Assembly (NCBI RefSeq): GCF_958405655.1
Contig: NZ_CATYWO010000003.1
Coordinates: 124,001 to 188,000, forward strand
Length of the DNA stretch: 64,000 bases
Reading direction: 5' to 3'
Origin: Ralstonia condita
GTDB lineage: Bacteria > Pseudomonadota > Gammaproteobacteria > Burkholderiales > Burkholderiaceae
A program made the position numbers and the translations under genes. The notes under the pieces were generated by a model. It made no database searches and was not told where the DNA came from. It saw nothing but the letters and a program-made list of their open reading frames with translations. Of this stretch, positions 50,381-60,027 are shown piece after piece. Numbering within the stretch: position 1 is the first letter of the stretch; each line of letters begins with the position of its first letter.

Positions 50381-52786
50381 ATGACCGAAATCCGTAACGT
50401 CGAACAGGAGCTGTCGCGCTTTCGCCTGCGGCTGGCGGCGGCGGCGCTGTTTGTGCTGGTTTGCTTCGGTCTGCTGCTGGCGCGCTTCTTCTGGCTGCAA
50501 TCCATCAAGCATGAACAGTACTCGGCCAAGGCCGAGGACAACCGCATCTCGGTGGCGCCGATCGAGCCCAACCGCGGCATCATCATGGACCGCAACGGCG
50601 TGGTGCTGGCGCGCAATTATTCGGCATACACGCTGGAGATCACGCCGTCCAAGCTGCAAGACACGCTGGACAACACCATCGATCAGCTGGCCCAGTTGGT
50701 CGACATCCAGCCGCGCGACCGCCGCCGCTTCAAGCGCCTGATGGAAGATGCGCGCAGCTTCGAAAGCCTGCCGATCCGCAGCCAGCTGACCGACCAGGAA
50801 GTCGCGCGCTTCTCGGCGCAGCGCTTCCGCTTTCCGGGCGTGGACGTGCACGCGCGGCTGTTCCGCCAATACCCGCTGGGCGAATCGGCGTCGCACGTGA
50901 TCGGCTACATCGGCCGCATCTCCGAGCGCGATCTCGAACGCATCGACGACATGAGCGACGCCAACAGCCAGCCGGGCGTCACATACGACCCGCGCAAGGA
51001 TTCCAACAACTACAGCGGCACGGAATACATCGGCAAGGTCGGGATCGAGCAAAGCTACGAGACGGAGCTGCATGGCCTGACCGGCTACGAAGAGGTGGAG
51101 GTCAGCGCGGGCGGGCGGCCGATCCGCACGCTGTCCACCTCGCAGGCGACACCGGGCAACAACCTGATCCTGTCGCTCGACATCAACCTGCAGCGTCTGG
51201 CCGAGCAGCTCTTCGGCAATCGCCGCGGTGCGCTGGTGGCAATCGAGCCCGAGACCGGCGACATCCTCGCCTTTGTCTCCAAGCCGACGTTCGACCCGAA
51301 CCTGTTCATCGAGGGCATCGACAGCGCCACCTGGAACGAACTGAACAATTCGCCCGACAAACCGCTGCTGAACCGTCCGCTGCGCGGCACATACCCGCCG
51401 GGTTCGACATACAAGCCCTTCATGGCGCTGGGCGCGCTGGAGCTGGGCAAGCGCACGCCGCAGTGGGGCATGGCCGACCCCGGCTCGTTCACGCTGGGCA
51501 ACCACACCTTCCGCGACGACGTGCCGGGCGGGCATGGCTGGGTCGACATGTTCCGCTCCATCGTGATGTCGTGCGACACGTACTACTACCGGCTCGCCAA
51601 CGACATGGGTGTCAACGCCATCCACGATTTCATGAAGCCCTTCGGCTTCGGACAGATCACGGGCATCGACATCGAAGGCGAGCGCACCGGCATCCTGCCC
51701 TCCACCGACTGGAAGCGCAGAGCCTACAAGCGCCCCGAACAGCAAAAGTGGTACGACGGCGAAACCATCTCGCTGGGCATCGGCCAGGGGTATAACAACT
51801 TCACCATCCTGCAGCTTGCGCATGCGGTATCGACACTCGCCAACAACGGCGTGGTCATGAAGCCCCATCTGGTCAAGGCCGTCGAGGATTCGGTCAGCAA
51901 ATCCCGCGCGCTGACCGTGCCCACGGAGAGCTACCGCATCCCGCTCAAGCAATCGAACATCGACGTGATCAAGCACGCCATGGTCGGCGTGAACCAGACG
52001 GGCACCGCTGCCAAGGCATTCATCGGCGCGCAGTATGTGTCGGCAGGCAAGACGGGGACGGCGCAGGTGTACTCGCTGGGCAAGAACGAAAAGTACAACC
52101 ACCACGCCATTCCCGAGAACAAGCGCGACCACGCGCTCTTCGAGGCCTTTGCACCGGCGGATCACCCGAAGATCGCCCTGGCGCTCATCGTGGAGAACGC
52201 CGGCTTCGGTGCCGCATCGGCTGCGCCAATTGCACGTGCGGTCATGGACTATTACCTGACCGGCAAGTGGCCGGCCGAACTGGCCGCCACCGCGCCGAAG
52301 CCCCAGCCGCAACCGCCGGTGGATACGCCGAGCGTGTTCTCCACCGGCAAGACGGCCACCATCGCCAGCGCGACGGCTGCGCCGCAGGCGGCTGCAGAGG
52401 TGGCGTCCGGGGTGGTTGCGGCGTCGGGCGTGGCAGCGCCCGCCTCGAGCGCCGTGGCCGCCGCTTCAGCGCCGGCCGCCTCGTCGGTGGCAACGGGCGC
52501 CACGCGCAGCGCGCCGCCGCTGTCGCCGGATCTGGTGGCGCCGGCCCTGCGCGAGGCCGGCACCAGCGCCGAGGCTGTCGCCCCGGCCACGCTGGACGCC
52601 CAGGTGCTGCAAGCCCTGTCGCATGCCCAACCGGCGCCCGAACTGACACCGCGCGGACGTGGCAGCGCAGCCGCGCCGGCTCCGGCGCCCGCCACCACGC
52701 CAAAGGGTGCGAAGGATGCCAAGCCGGGCAACAGGCCGGCATCGAAGCCCGCGCAGAAACCGGCCGCCAAGCCGGCTGCGCCCTGA
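50381..52786 (+). CDS. mrdA: Penicillin-binding protein 2 (transpeptidase) with long C-terminal tail
   Basis: An 801-residue class B PBP that cross-links peptidoglycan during elongation. N-terminal helix (about 22-42), pedestal/dimerisation region (about 60-240), then transpeptidase domain with SxxK in GSTYKPFM, the SxD motif in SCDTYYYRLANDMG and KTG in SAGKTGTAQVY. The conserved part ends near residue 635, the normal family length. About 160 extra residues follow, rich in Ala, Pro, Val and, at the very end, Lys (KPAQKPAAKPAAP). The partner RodA follows by 23 bp. Confidence 0.95.
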   Translation: MTEIRNVEQELSRFRLRLAAAALFVLVCFGLLLARFFWLQSIKHEQYSAKAEDNRISVAPIEPNRGIIMDRNGVVLARNYSAYTLEITPSKLQDTLDNTIDQLAQLVDIQPRDRRRFKRLMEDARSFESLPIRSQLTDQEVARFSAQRFRFPGVDVHARLFRQYPLGESASHVIGYIGRISERDLERIDDMSDANSQPGVTYDPRKDSNNYSGTEYIGKVGIEQSYETELHGLTGYEEVEVSAGGRPIRTLSTSQATPGNNLILSLDINLQRLAEQLFGNRRGALVAIEPETGDILAFVSKPTFDPNLFIEGIDSATWNELNNSPDKPLLNRPLRGTYPPGSTYKPFMALGALELGKRTPQWGMADPGSFTLGNHTFRDDVPGGHGWVDMFRSIVMSCDTYYYRLANDMGVNAIHDFMKPFGFGQITGIDIEGERTGILPSTDWKRRAYKRPEQQKWYDGETISLGIGQGYNNFTILQLAHAVSTLANNGVVMKPHLVKAVEDSVSKSRALTVPTESYRIPLKQSNIDVIKHAMVGVNQTGTAAKAFIGAQYVSAGKTGTAQVYSLGKNEKYNHHAIPENKRDHALFEAFAPADHPKIALALIVENAGFGAASAAPIARAVMDYYLTGKWPAELAATAPKPQPQPPVDTPSVFSTGKTATIASATAAPQAAAEVASGVVAASGVAAPASSAVAAASAPAASSVATGATRSAPPLSPDLVAPALREAGTSAEAVAPATLDAQVLQALSHAQPAPELTPRGRGSAAAPAPAPATTPKGAKDAKPGNRPASKPAQKPAAKPAAP

Positions 52787-52809
52787 TATCTGCGCTTGAG
52801 GATCACGCC

Positions 52810-53961
52810 ATGGACAAACTGGACAAGCGCCGCCTATTCAACGTCGTCAAATCGCTCTTCACCGGCTTCGATGGCCCGCTTGCGCTGATCGTCTTTCTGC
52901 TGCTCGGCACGGGATTGGTCGCGCTGTACTCGGCCGCCATCGACATGCCGGGACGGGTGGAAGACCAGGTCCGCAACATCCTGCTGTCATTCGTGCTGAT
53001 GTGGATCATCGCCAACCTGCCGCAGCAGACGCTGATGCGCTTTGCAGTGCCGCTCTACACCGTCGGCGTGGCGCTATTGATTGGCGTGGCGGCGTTCGGG
53101 CTCATCCGCAAGGGTGCGCGGCGGTGGCTCAATATCGGCGTGGTGGTGCAGCCCTCCGAAATCATGAAGATCGCCATGCCGCTCATGCTGGCGTGGTACT
53201 TCCAGAAGCGCGAGGGCGTGATCCACTGGTATGACTACCTGGCAGCGGCCGTGCTGCTGGTGATTCCGGTGGGCCTGATCGCCAAGCAGCCGGACCTGGG
53301 CACGGCGCTGCTGGTGCTCGCTGCCGGCATCTACGTGATCTACTTTGCCGGCCTGTCGTGGCGATTGATCGTGCCGGTGCTGGTGATTGCGGTGACGGCC
53401 ATCACGCTGGTGGTGTCGTTCGAGTCGCGCATCTGTGCGCCGGGCGTGAACTGGCCGATCCTGCACGATTACCAGCAGCACCGCGTGTGCACACTGCTTG
53501 ACCCGACCACCGACCCGCTCGGCAAGGGCTTCCATACCATCCAGTCGATCATCGCGATCGGCTCGGGCGGGGTCACGGGCAAGGGGTGGCTGAAGGGTAC
53601 GCAGACCCACCTTGAGTTCATTCCCGAGAAGCACACCGATTTCATCTTCGCGGTGTATTCGGAGGAGTTCGGGCTGGTCGGCAACGCCATCCTGCTGTTC
53701 CTGTACCTGCTGCTGATCCTGCGTGGGCTCTTCATCGCGGCCAACGCGGGTACGCTGTTCGGTCGCCTGCTGGCGGGGTCGATCACGCTGATCTTCTTCA
53801 CCTACGCCTTCGTCAACATGGGCATGGTGAGCGGCATCCTGCCGGTGGTGGGCGTGCCGCTGCCGCTCATCAGCTACGGAGGCACGGCGCTCGTCACACT
53901 AGGCATGGGCATCGGCATCCTGATGAGCATCGCCCGACAGAAACGCTTCGTCCAGACCTGA
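52810..53961 (+). CDS. rodA: SEDS peptidoglycan glycosyltransferase RodA
   Basis: A 383-residue, ten-helix SEDS-family protein that polymerises glycan strands with PBP2. Signatures: FIPEKHTDFIFAVYSEEFG, QPDLGTALLVLAAGIY (catalytic Asp loop region) and PLPLISYGGTALVTLGMGIG near the C-terminus. Start MDKLDKRRLF follows a GAGGATCACGCC site; the longer frame overlaps mrdA out of frame. Last gene of the operon, ended by a terminator. Confidence 0.96.
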   Translation: MDKLDKRRLFNVVKSLFTGFDGPLALIVFLLLGTGLVALYSAAIDMPGRVEDQVRNILLSFVLMWIIANLPQQTLMRFAVPLYTVGVALLIGVAAFGLIRKGARRWLNIGVVVQPSEIMKIAMPLMLAWYFQKREGVIHWYDYLAAAVLLVIPVGLIAKQPDLGTALLVLAAGIYVIYFAGLSWRLIVPVLVIAVTAITLVVSFESRICAPGVNWPILHDYQQHRVCTLLDPTTDPLGKGFHTIQSIIAIGSGGVTGKGWLKGTQTHLEFIPEKHTDFIFAVYSEEFGLVGNAILLFLYLLLILRGLFIAANAGTLFGRLLAGSITLIFFTYAFVNMGMVSGILPVVGVPLPLISYGGTALVTLGMGIGILMSIARQKRFVQT

Positions 53962-53965
53962 CAGC

Positions 53966-53989
53966 ACGGCCGCCAGGGTTGGCGGCCGT
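53966..53989 (+). terminator. Terminator of the mre-mrd operon
   Basis: A 10-bp perfect stem (53966-53975 with 53980-53989) with 4-base loop, followed by TGTACTTTC. It stands 5 bp after the rodA stop and before the convergent ligase gene. The T-tract is weak. Confidence 0.7.
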
Positions 53990-53996
53990 TGTACTT

Positions 53997-55685
53997 TCAG
54001 GCGGCAACCGCCTCGTCGCGCAGGAGGCGCCGCAGCACCTTACCCGTGGCCGTGGCGGGCAGCGCATCGTGAAACTTCACGCGGCGGGGCACTTTGTATG
54101 GCGCCATGTTGTCGCGCGACCATGCGATCAATTCGGCCTCGGTAAGCGTCGTACCGCCCATGGGCACCACGTGCGCGCAGACGACTTCGCCCTTGTCGGG
54201 GTCGGGCATCGGGGTCACGGCCACCTGGCGAATGCCGGGGTGTCGCGACAGCAGCGATTCAACCTCTTCGGGAAACACGCTGTAGCCCGACACCTTGATC
54301 ATCTCCTTGATACGGCCCTGCCATTGCAGATAGCCGTCGGGCGAGACCTGGCCGATATCGCCCGTGCGCAGAAAACCGTTATGCAAGGCGGCACGCGTCG
54401 CCTCGTCGCGCTGCCAGTAACCGCGAAACACGCCGGGACCGCGAATGGTGATCTCACCGGACTGGCCGGGCGGCAGCTCGTCGCCCGTGTGCGGGTCGAC
54501 AATGCGGATCTCGGTCTGCGGCACGATCTTGCCGTGCCAGCCCCAGCGCGGGGCGTTGGCAGGCGTAATGGCATCACATGTGTGGGTTTCCGACAGGCCG
54601 TATGCGGCTTCGTAGATCCGGCACTGCGGTCCGGCAAAGGCGCGCCATCTCTCGGCGATGGCCTCGGTGAGCGTTACGCCAAAGCTGGTGCATGGGTTGG
54701 CGACCAGCGATTCCATGCGGTACTGCGCAGCGTCCGGATGCGCCATCACCGCCAGGTTCATCGGCGTCATGCTGTACCAGCGCGTGACACGATAGCGGTC
54801 GATGGCCTGCAGCACGGCCAGCGGGTCGAAGCGGTAGAGCAGGATCGTCGTGGCGCCGGAATAGAGCATGACATTCATGCCCATCAGCATGCCGGCAATG
54901 TGCGACAGCGGCGCCACCGCGAGCATCACGTCCGAGGAATGGATGCCGCTGACCTGCACGGTCACGGCCGTTTTATACAGCGCGTTGCGGTGCGTGAGCA
55001 TGGCACCCTTTGGGCGCCCGGTGGTGCCGGATGTGTAGACCATCAACGCCACCTCGTCGAGATCGACGGTGATGGCCGCCACGGCATTGCGCTCGGCCAC
55101 GTCCACCGGCTCGGCCAGCAGTTGCATCAGGTCGAGGAGGGGGGCGCCCGCCTTGTTCCTGAGCGGCGGCGCGGACGAAGCATCGGCAGCAATCAACTCC
55201 GGCGGCACGGCCAGCGCCTTGCGGCACGCCGGCTGCGCCGGCTGCAGATCGGCATAGCGGGTGGTAATGACGGTGGCGACCGAGGTGCCGGGTCGCGCAG
55301 CCTCGACAATCGGCATCAGGTCGGCCGCAGCGACCAGAATCTTGGCGCCGCAATCGGCCAGTTGGTCGCGCAACTCGTGCTGGCGGGACAAGGGACCGCA
55401 CGGCACGACAATGGCGCCCAGCTTGACGGTCGCCAGATGCGCAAGGATGGCCTGCGGGCAGTTCTGCAGAAACAGTGCGACGCGGTCGCCGCGCGCGACG
55501 CCCAGTCGTTGCAATTGCACCGCCAGGCGCGTCGAGAGCTGATCGAGCTCACGCCAGCAGATCGTGCGGCCGTACCACAGGAGGGCGATGCGCTCGGGGG
55601 TCTGCTGGGCGTGCAGCGCGCAATACCGGTGCAGCGGCATCTCGCCCGCCAGGTAGTGGACCGGTTCGCGGTTCTGGATGGTCAT
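53997..55685 (-). CDS. AMP-forming acyl-CoA ligase
   Basis: A 562-residue ANL-superfamily enzyme that adenylates a carboxylic acid and forms its CoA thioester. P-loop VYTSGTTGRPKGAMLTH, AYGLSETH (A5), NGFLRTGDIG (A7), KVSGYSVFPEEVESLL (A8) and the catalytic Lys in ATATGKVLRRLLRDE (A10). Closest in style to medium/long-chain fatty-acid or aromatic-acid CoA ligases; the substrate cannot be told. Start follows GAGGAGACACC. Monocistronic; the LysR gene is divergent across 456 bp. Confidence 0.9.
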   Translation of the reverse strand: MTIQNREPVHYLAGEMPLHRYCALHAQQTPERIALLWYGRTICWRELDQLSTRLAVQLQRLGVARGDRVALFLQNCPQAILAHLATVKLGAIVVPCGPLSRQHELRDQLADCGAKILVAAADLMPIVEAARPGTSVATVITTRYADLQPAQPACRKALAVPPELIAADASSAPPLRNKAGAPLLDLMQLLAEPVDVAERNAVAAITVDLDEVALMVYTSGTTGRPKGAMLTHRNALYKTAVTVQVSGIHSSDVMLAVAPLSHIAGMLMGMNVMLYSGATTILLYRFDPLAVLQAIDRYRVTRWYSMTPMNLAVMAHPDAAQYRMESLVANPCTSFGVTLTEAIAERWRAFAGPQCRIYEAAYGLSETHTCDAITPANAPRWGWHGKIVPQTEIRIVDPHTGDELPPGQSGEITIRGPGVFRGYWQRDEATRAALHNGFLRTGDIGQVSPDGYLQWQGRIKEMIKVSGYSVFPEEVESLLSRHPGIRQVAVTPMPDPDKGEVVCAHVVPMGGTTLTEAELIAWSRDNMAPYKVPRRVKFHDALPATATGKVLRRLLRDEAVAA

Positions 55686-55899
55686 ATGGTGTCTCCTCGG
55701 CCGTCGACATCGCGGGGCGAGCCTGCGGCCGTGATGGCTGCCCTCGTGCCGGGGCGCTCATGCAGGTGGGGTTTCGTGGCAACCATGCTCTGAGTATGAC
55801 GGGGCGCTGCGGGCACCGCTCCATTCGATTTGCGCAAAACTCCGTTCCACTGGAAATCGGGATCGAACGTGATCCTGTTCAAGGCAAAACACGAAAATC

Positions 55900-55911
55900 T
55901 ACCGTACGGTA
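55900..55911. promoter_or_regulatory. Palindrome TACCGTACGGTA upstream of the acyl-CoA ligase
   Basis: A perfect 12-bp palindrome in the 456-bp divergent region (55686-56141), about 215 bp upstream of the ligase start and 230 bp from the LysR gene. Its form suits a TetR-type dimer, but no such regulator is encoded next to it. The rest of the region is GC-rich without a convincing gene; a 117-codon minus-strand frame there looks non-coding. Confidence 0.35.
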
Positions 55912-56141
55912 TACAGTTTCGACGCAAACCCGTTGCAACGTCAATCGGTGAGAAGTTGGATGTCAGCGTCCGCCAGCCCAGCCGACCCCATGCAACGCAT
56001 ATGGGCCCGCGCACTGCCCCGGAGCGGGCGCTCACCTTCTTTGATTGCCACTCACAAGTAAATTGCTTGCGTCGACATTAAATATTTGCCGCCACGACGG
56101 ATTTGTTCTATTTTTGACAACAAATTAAGTGAGGGGCAGGA

Positions 56142-57080
56142 ATGGATCGTTTGCAATCGATGCGGGTGTTTTCCAAGGTGGTGGAGCTCGGCAGCTTCGC
56201 CAGGGCGGCCCAGCATCTGGCGATGAGCAATGCCGTGGTCACGCGCTACGTCGCCGACCTGGAGGCGCACCTTGGTACGCGCCTGCTCAACCGCACCACG
56301 CGCAGTCTGTCGCTGACCGACGTGGGCGAAACCTATCTTCAGCGCTGCCAGCAGATTCTGCTCGACATTGACGAAGCGGAATCGCTGGCGACCTCGCGCA
56401 GCCAGGCGCTGGTGGGAGGTCTGCGTATCGTCGCGCCAGTGATGTTCGGCCTGCACGTGCTGCCGATGCTGCTCGCGCGCTTTCAGCAGCTCTATCCCGA
56501 GGTGACGTTCGACGTGGCGCTGTCCGATCGGCCCATCGACATTGTCGAAGACGGCCGTGACGTCGGCATCATGGTCTCGGAGTTGGGCCTGGGGTCGCAC
56601 CTGGTGGCGCGGCGCATGATCTCGGCCGAGATGGTCATGGCCGCCACGCCCGCCTATCTGCGACAGCACTCGACACCGATGCGCGCCGAAGACATTGCCG
56701 AGCACCGCGTGATTGCCATGTGGCACCCGCAATTGCGGCACGAGTGGGAGATGAGCACGCCCGACGGTCAGTCGATCGCCGTGCCCGTGCAGCCTTCGCT
56801 CGTCACCAGCAACGCCGAACTGATGCACCGCGCGGTCCTGGCCGACATGGGGATCGCGGTGCTCTCGTCGTACATGGCGCGGCCGGACCTGGAATCGGGC
56901 CGCCTGGTGCGCGTGCTGCCGCAATACCAGCTGCCGCAGCGCTCGCTGTCGCTGGTGTACCCAAGCCGCAAGTTCCTGCCGACCAAGGTGCGCACGTTCA
57001 TCGACTACATGCTCGCCCAGGCAACGGAGGTCAAGCAGAGCGAAGCCCGCGCGGGCCGCACGCTGAGCGAAGCCGCGTAA
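56142..57080 (+). CDS. LysR-family transcriptional regulator (CrgA-like branch)
   Basis: A 312-residue LysR regulator: winged helix (about 1-62; MDRLQSMRVFSKVVELGSFA and LGTRLLNRTTRSLSLTDVG) and a periplasmic-binding-like effector domain (about 90-295; RIVAPVMFGLHVLPMLLARF). Start set by GAGGGGCAGGA. The N-terminal MDRLQSMRVF block is typical of the large CrgA/DhcR-like group. Target unknown; the divergent acyl-CoA ligase is a candidate. Confidence 0.9.
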   Translation: MDRLQSMRVFSKVVELGSFARAAQHLAMSNAVVTRYVADLEAHLGTRLLNRTTRSLSLTDVGETYLQRCQQILLDIDEAESLATSRSQALVGGLRIVAPVMFGLHVLPMLLARFQQLYPEVTFDVALSDRPIDIVEDGRDVGIMVSELGLGSHLVARRMISAEMVMAATPAYLRQHSTPMRAEDIAEHRVIAMWHPQLRHEWEMSTPDGQSIAVPVQPSLVTSNAELMHRAVLADMGIAVLSSYMARPDLESGRLVRVLPQYQLPQRSLSLVYPSRKFLPTKVRTFIDYMLAQATEVKQSEARAGRTLSEAA

Positions 57081-57100
57081 TCGTCGCACGTTGTGTCAAC

Positions 57101-57131
57101 GCAAACGGGAGGACACTGTCCTCCCGTTTGC
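57101..57131. terminator. Perfect 31-bp palindrome between lysR and topB
   Basis: Two 15-base arms around a single central base, 20 bp after the LysR stop and 22 bp from the topB stop. Neither exit has a T run, so it may stop transcription from both sides as a strong hairpin (with Rho) or stabilise the 3' ends. Confidence 0.6.
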
Positions 57132-57153
57132 ATTGGTACCGGCGAAACCGCGT

Positions 57154-59784
57154 TCAGGTCTCGCTGGTGCTTTCCTCGTCGGCCTCGGCCTCTGAAGCTT
57201 TCTTGCGCGCCGGGGCTTTCTTGGCGGCCGTCTTGCTCGCGGTCTTGGCCGGTGCCTTCTTGGCGGCAGGCGTCTTGGCCGCAGCCGTCGTCTTCTTCGC
57301 CGCGGTCTTGGCACCGGGCTTGCCCTTGCCTTCGCCGCGCGGCTCGAATTCGAAGCCGATCTTGCCGTCCGGCTGCTTGACCAGGAACGCCTTGAAGTTA
57401 CGGCCCGTGCGCGCCGACTTGAAGCCGGTCAGCAGGTCCGTCTTGCCCTCGGTCAGCAGCTTGGCCAACTGCTCGCGGCTGATCTCCTGCTGCAGGATGA
57501 TCTTGCCGGTGGTGAAGTCGCACGTCTTGGGCTGCGCCACGGCGTTTTCGCACACGTACTTCAGGCCGTGCTCGTAGACGCTGCCGTTGCACTTCGGGCA
57601 GTGGCCGACGCTTTCCTGGCCAGAGAAATCGACCGGCTCGCCGTCGTCTTCGTCGTTCTGGCCGAAGTCGAACTCCATCTTCCAATGGCCGTCTTCCTGC
57701 GCCAGCTTGAGGATGGCCGCAAACGGACGGCCCATCTTGCTACGGAAGCCCTGCAGCGGGCCGATGGTCTTGTTGGTCAGCAGCTCTTCTACCTCGTCCA
57801 GTTCGAACTGGCGGCCACCCGGGATCTTGCTGATCGAGAAGTCGCAGTGGCTGCAGGCGAAGCGGCGGTAGTTTTCCTTGACCACGTGGCCGCATTGCGG
57901 GCACGGCGTGGAAAGCGTCGCGTAGTCGCCGGGGATGGTGTCGCTGTCGTATTCCTTGGCGCGCTTGACGATCTGCTGCGTCATCTGCGCGATCTCGCGC
58001 ATGAATTCGTCGCGCTCCAGCTGACCGCGTTCGATCAGCGAAAGCTTGTGCTCCCAGCCGCCGGTCAACTCGGCCTGCGTCAGTTCCTCCACGCCCAGGC
58101 CGCGCAGCAGCGTCATCAGCTGGAAGGCCTTGGCCGTCGGGATCAGCTCGCGGCCTTCGCGCACGAGGTACTTTTCCGTCAACAGCCCTTCGATGATGGC
58201 CGCGCGCGTGGCTGGCGTGCCCAGGCCCTTGCCGGCCATGGCTTCACGCAGCGCGTCGTCGTCGACGAGCTTGCCGGCGCCTTCCATGGCGGAGAGCAGC
58301 GTCGCTTCGTTGTAGCGCGCAGGCGGCTTGGTGGTCAGGCCCACTGGCTCGACCTTGTCCGTCTTGACGCGCTCGTCCTTGGCGACGGGCACGAGGTTGG
58401 CATCTTCGCCCTGCGCCTCGCGACCGTACACGACCAGCCAGCCCGGGTTCACCAGCACCTTGCCTTCGGTCTTGAAGTGATGCCCGGCCACCTCGGTAAT
58501 CCGCGTAGTGACCTGGTATTCGGCCGCCGGGAAGAACACCGCCAGGAAGCGGCGCACCACCAGGTCGTACAGCTTCTGCTCGGGCTCCGACAGATTCTTC
58601 GGCGCCTGCAGCGTCGGGATGATGGCGAAGTGATCGCTGATCTTGCTGTTGTCGAAGATCCGCTTGTTCGGCTTGACCCACTGGTTGGCCAGGATCTTCT
58701 TCGCGTGCGTCAGGTAGTTGGGCGAGCTTTCGCCCAGCATGTCCAGCGTCTGCTTGACCGTGCCCATGTAGTCTTCGGGCAGCGCGCGCGAATCGGTACG
58801 CGGGTAGGTCAGCACCTTGTGCTTTTCATACAGCGCCTGCGCCAGGCCCAGCGTGTTCTTGGCCGAGAAGCCGAAGCGGCCGTTGGCCTCGCGCTGCAGG
58901 CTGGTCAGGTCGAACAATGCCGGCGACATCTGCGTCGAGGGCTTCGATTCTTCCGTCACCGAGCCCGGCTTGTCGCGGCATGCAGCCACGATGCTCTTGG
59001 CCTCGGCCTCGCTCCACAGACGCGAATCGCGCTGCTCGGGGTCGAACTCGTTCTTCTTGAATTTCGGGTCAAACCAGCGGCCTTCGTACAGGCCGGCCGC
59101 GGCGATGAACTCGGCGCGCACTTCCCAGTAATCGCGCGGGACGAAGCGTTTGATCTTCTCTTCGCGCTCCACCACGATCGACAGCGTAGGCGTCTGCACG
59201 CGCCCCACCGTGGTCAGGAAGAAGCCGCCGCCCTTGCTGTTGAACGCGGTCATGGCGCGCGTGCCGTTGATACCGACCAGCCAGTCGGCCTCGGAACGGC
59301 AGCGGGCGGCATCGGCCAGCGGCATCATGTCTTCGTTGCTGCGCAGCTTGCCAAAGCCATCGCGGATGGATTGCGGCGTCATCGACTGCAGCCACAGCCG
59401 CTGGATCGGCAGCTTGGTATTGGCGTGTTGCGCGATCAGGCGGAAGATCAATTCACCTTCGCGCCCCGCGTCACATGCGTTGATCAGGCTGGTCACGTCC
59501 TTGCGCTTGATCAGGCGCGTCAGCACCTTCAGGCGTGATTCCGACTTGGCGATCGGGCGCAGGTCAAAGTGCGGCGGGATCACGGGCAGATGCGCGAAGC
59601 TCCATTTGCCGCGTTTGACTTCGTATTCATCCGGCGCGGCAATCTCGACCAGGTGACCAACCGCCGACGAGAGGACGTAGTCGTCGCTCTCGAAGTACTC
59701 GTCGTGCTTGGTGAAGCCACCCAGCGCGCGCGCGATATCAGCGGCGACCGACGGTTTTTCGGCAATGATGAGAGCCTTGGACAT
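57154..59784 (-). CDS. topB: DNA topoisomerase III
   Basis: An 876-residue type IA topoisomerase: TOPRIM domain (LIIAEKPSVAADIARALGGF; NACDAGREGELIF), active-site Tyr in VLTYPRTDSRALPEDY, and C-terminal zinc-ribbon-like segments (CPQCGHVVKENYRRFACSHC; CPKCNGSVYEHGLKYVCENA). The last 70 residues are Lys/Ala rich, KKA-type repeats resembling histone H1, likely for DNA binding. It decatenates and unknots DNA. Start MSKALIIAEK chosen over an ATG eight codons upstream by family match. The 59785-60027 stretch holds nothing I recognise. Confidence 0.95.
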   Translation of the reverse strand: MSKALIIAEKPSVAADIARALGGFTKHDEYFESDDYVLSSAVGHLVEIAAPDEYEVKRGKWSFAHLPVIPPHFDLRPIAKSESRLKVLTRLIKRKDVTSLINACDAGREGELIFRLIAQHANTKLPIQRLWLQSMTPQSIRDGFGKLRSNEDMMPLADAARCRSEADWLVGINGTRAMTAFNSKGGGFFLTTVGRVQTPTLSIVVEREEKIKRFVPRDYWEVRAEFIAAAGLYEGRWFDPKFKKNEFDPEQRDSRLWSEAEAKSIVAACRDKPGSVTEESKPSTQMSPALFDLTSLQREANGRFGFSAKNTLGLAQALYEKHKVLTYPRTDSRALPEDYMGTVKQTLDMLGESSPNYLTHAKKILANQWVKPNKRIFDNSKISDHFAIIPTLQAPKNLSEPEQKLYDLVVRRFLAVFFPAAEYQVTTRITEVAGHHFKTEGKVLVNPGWLVVYGREAQGEDANLVPVAKDERVKTDKVEPVGLTTKPPARYNEATLLSAMEGAGKLVDDDALREAMAGKGLGTPATRAAIIEGLLTEKYLVREGRELIPTAKAFQLMTLLRGLGVEELTQAELTGGWEHKLSLIERGQLERDEFMREIAQMTQQIVKRAKEYDSDTIPGDYATLSTPCPQCGHVVKENYRRFACSHCDFSISKIPGGRQFELDEVEELLTNKTIGPLQGFRSKMGRPFAAILKLAQEDGHWKMEFDFGQNDEDDGEPVDFSGQESVGHCPKCNGSVYEHGLKYVCENAVAQPKTCDFTTGKIILQQEISREQLAKLLTEGKTDLLTGFKSARTGRNFKAFLVKQPDGKIGFEFEPRGEGKGKPGAKTAAKKTTAAAKTPAAKKAPAKTASKTAAKKAPARKKASEAEADEESTSET

Positions 59785-60027
59785 GTGAGCGGATCCTGAC
59801 GATCGCAAGCAATCTGGTAAACAAGAGGTCGCTCATCTATAGCGACCATTCGCGTGGGTTCTGTAGAGTCTTATGGCTTCGCGGGCCGACTTTCAAGTGC
59901 CACCCAGGGCCTTCCCGGCTGGAATTCACCCCCCCGGCCCCAATTTTGGCCGCCAATCATAAGCGTGGTTCCTTTTGAGGCGCAATAGAGTGGCGCATGC
60001 ACCGCACGGCGTTGTCAAGGCCCCCGA

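Noticed and set aside
50252..52312. A 686-codon minus-strand frame opposite mrdA, and similar long frames opposite the lactonase/oxidase (36005-38494) and tetronate genes (2042-3772)
   Set aside because: All lie opposite clear genes with intact active-site motifs; their translations are low-complexity shadows of high-GC third positions.
55682..56035. A 117-codon minus-strand frame upstream of and overlapping the acyl-CoA ligase start by 4 bp
   Set aside because: Composition looks non-coding, no start signal or domain, and the ligase has its own strong ribosome site inside it.
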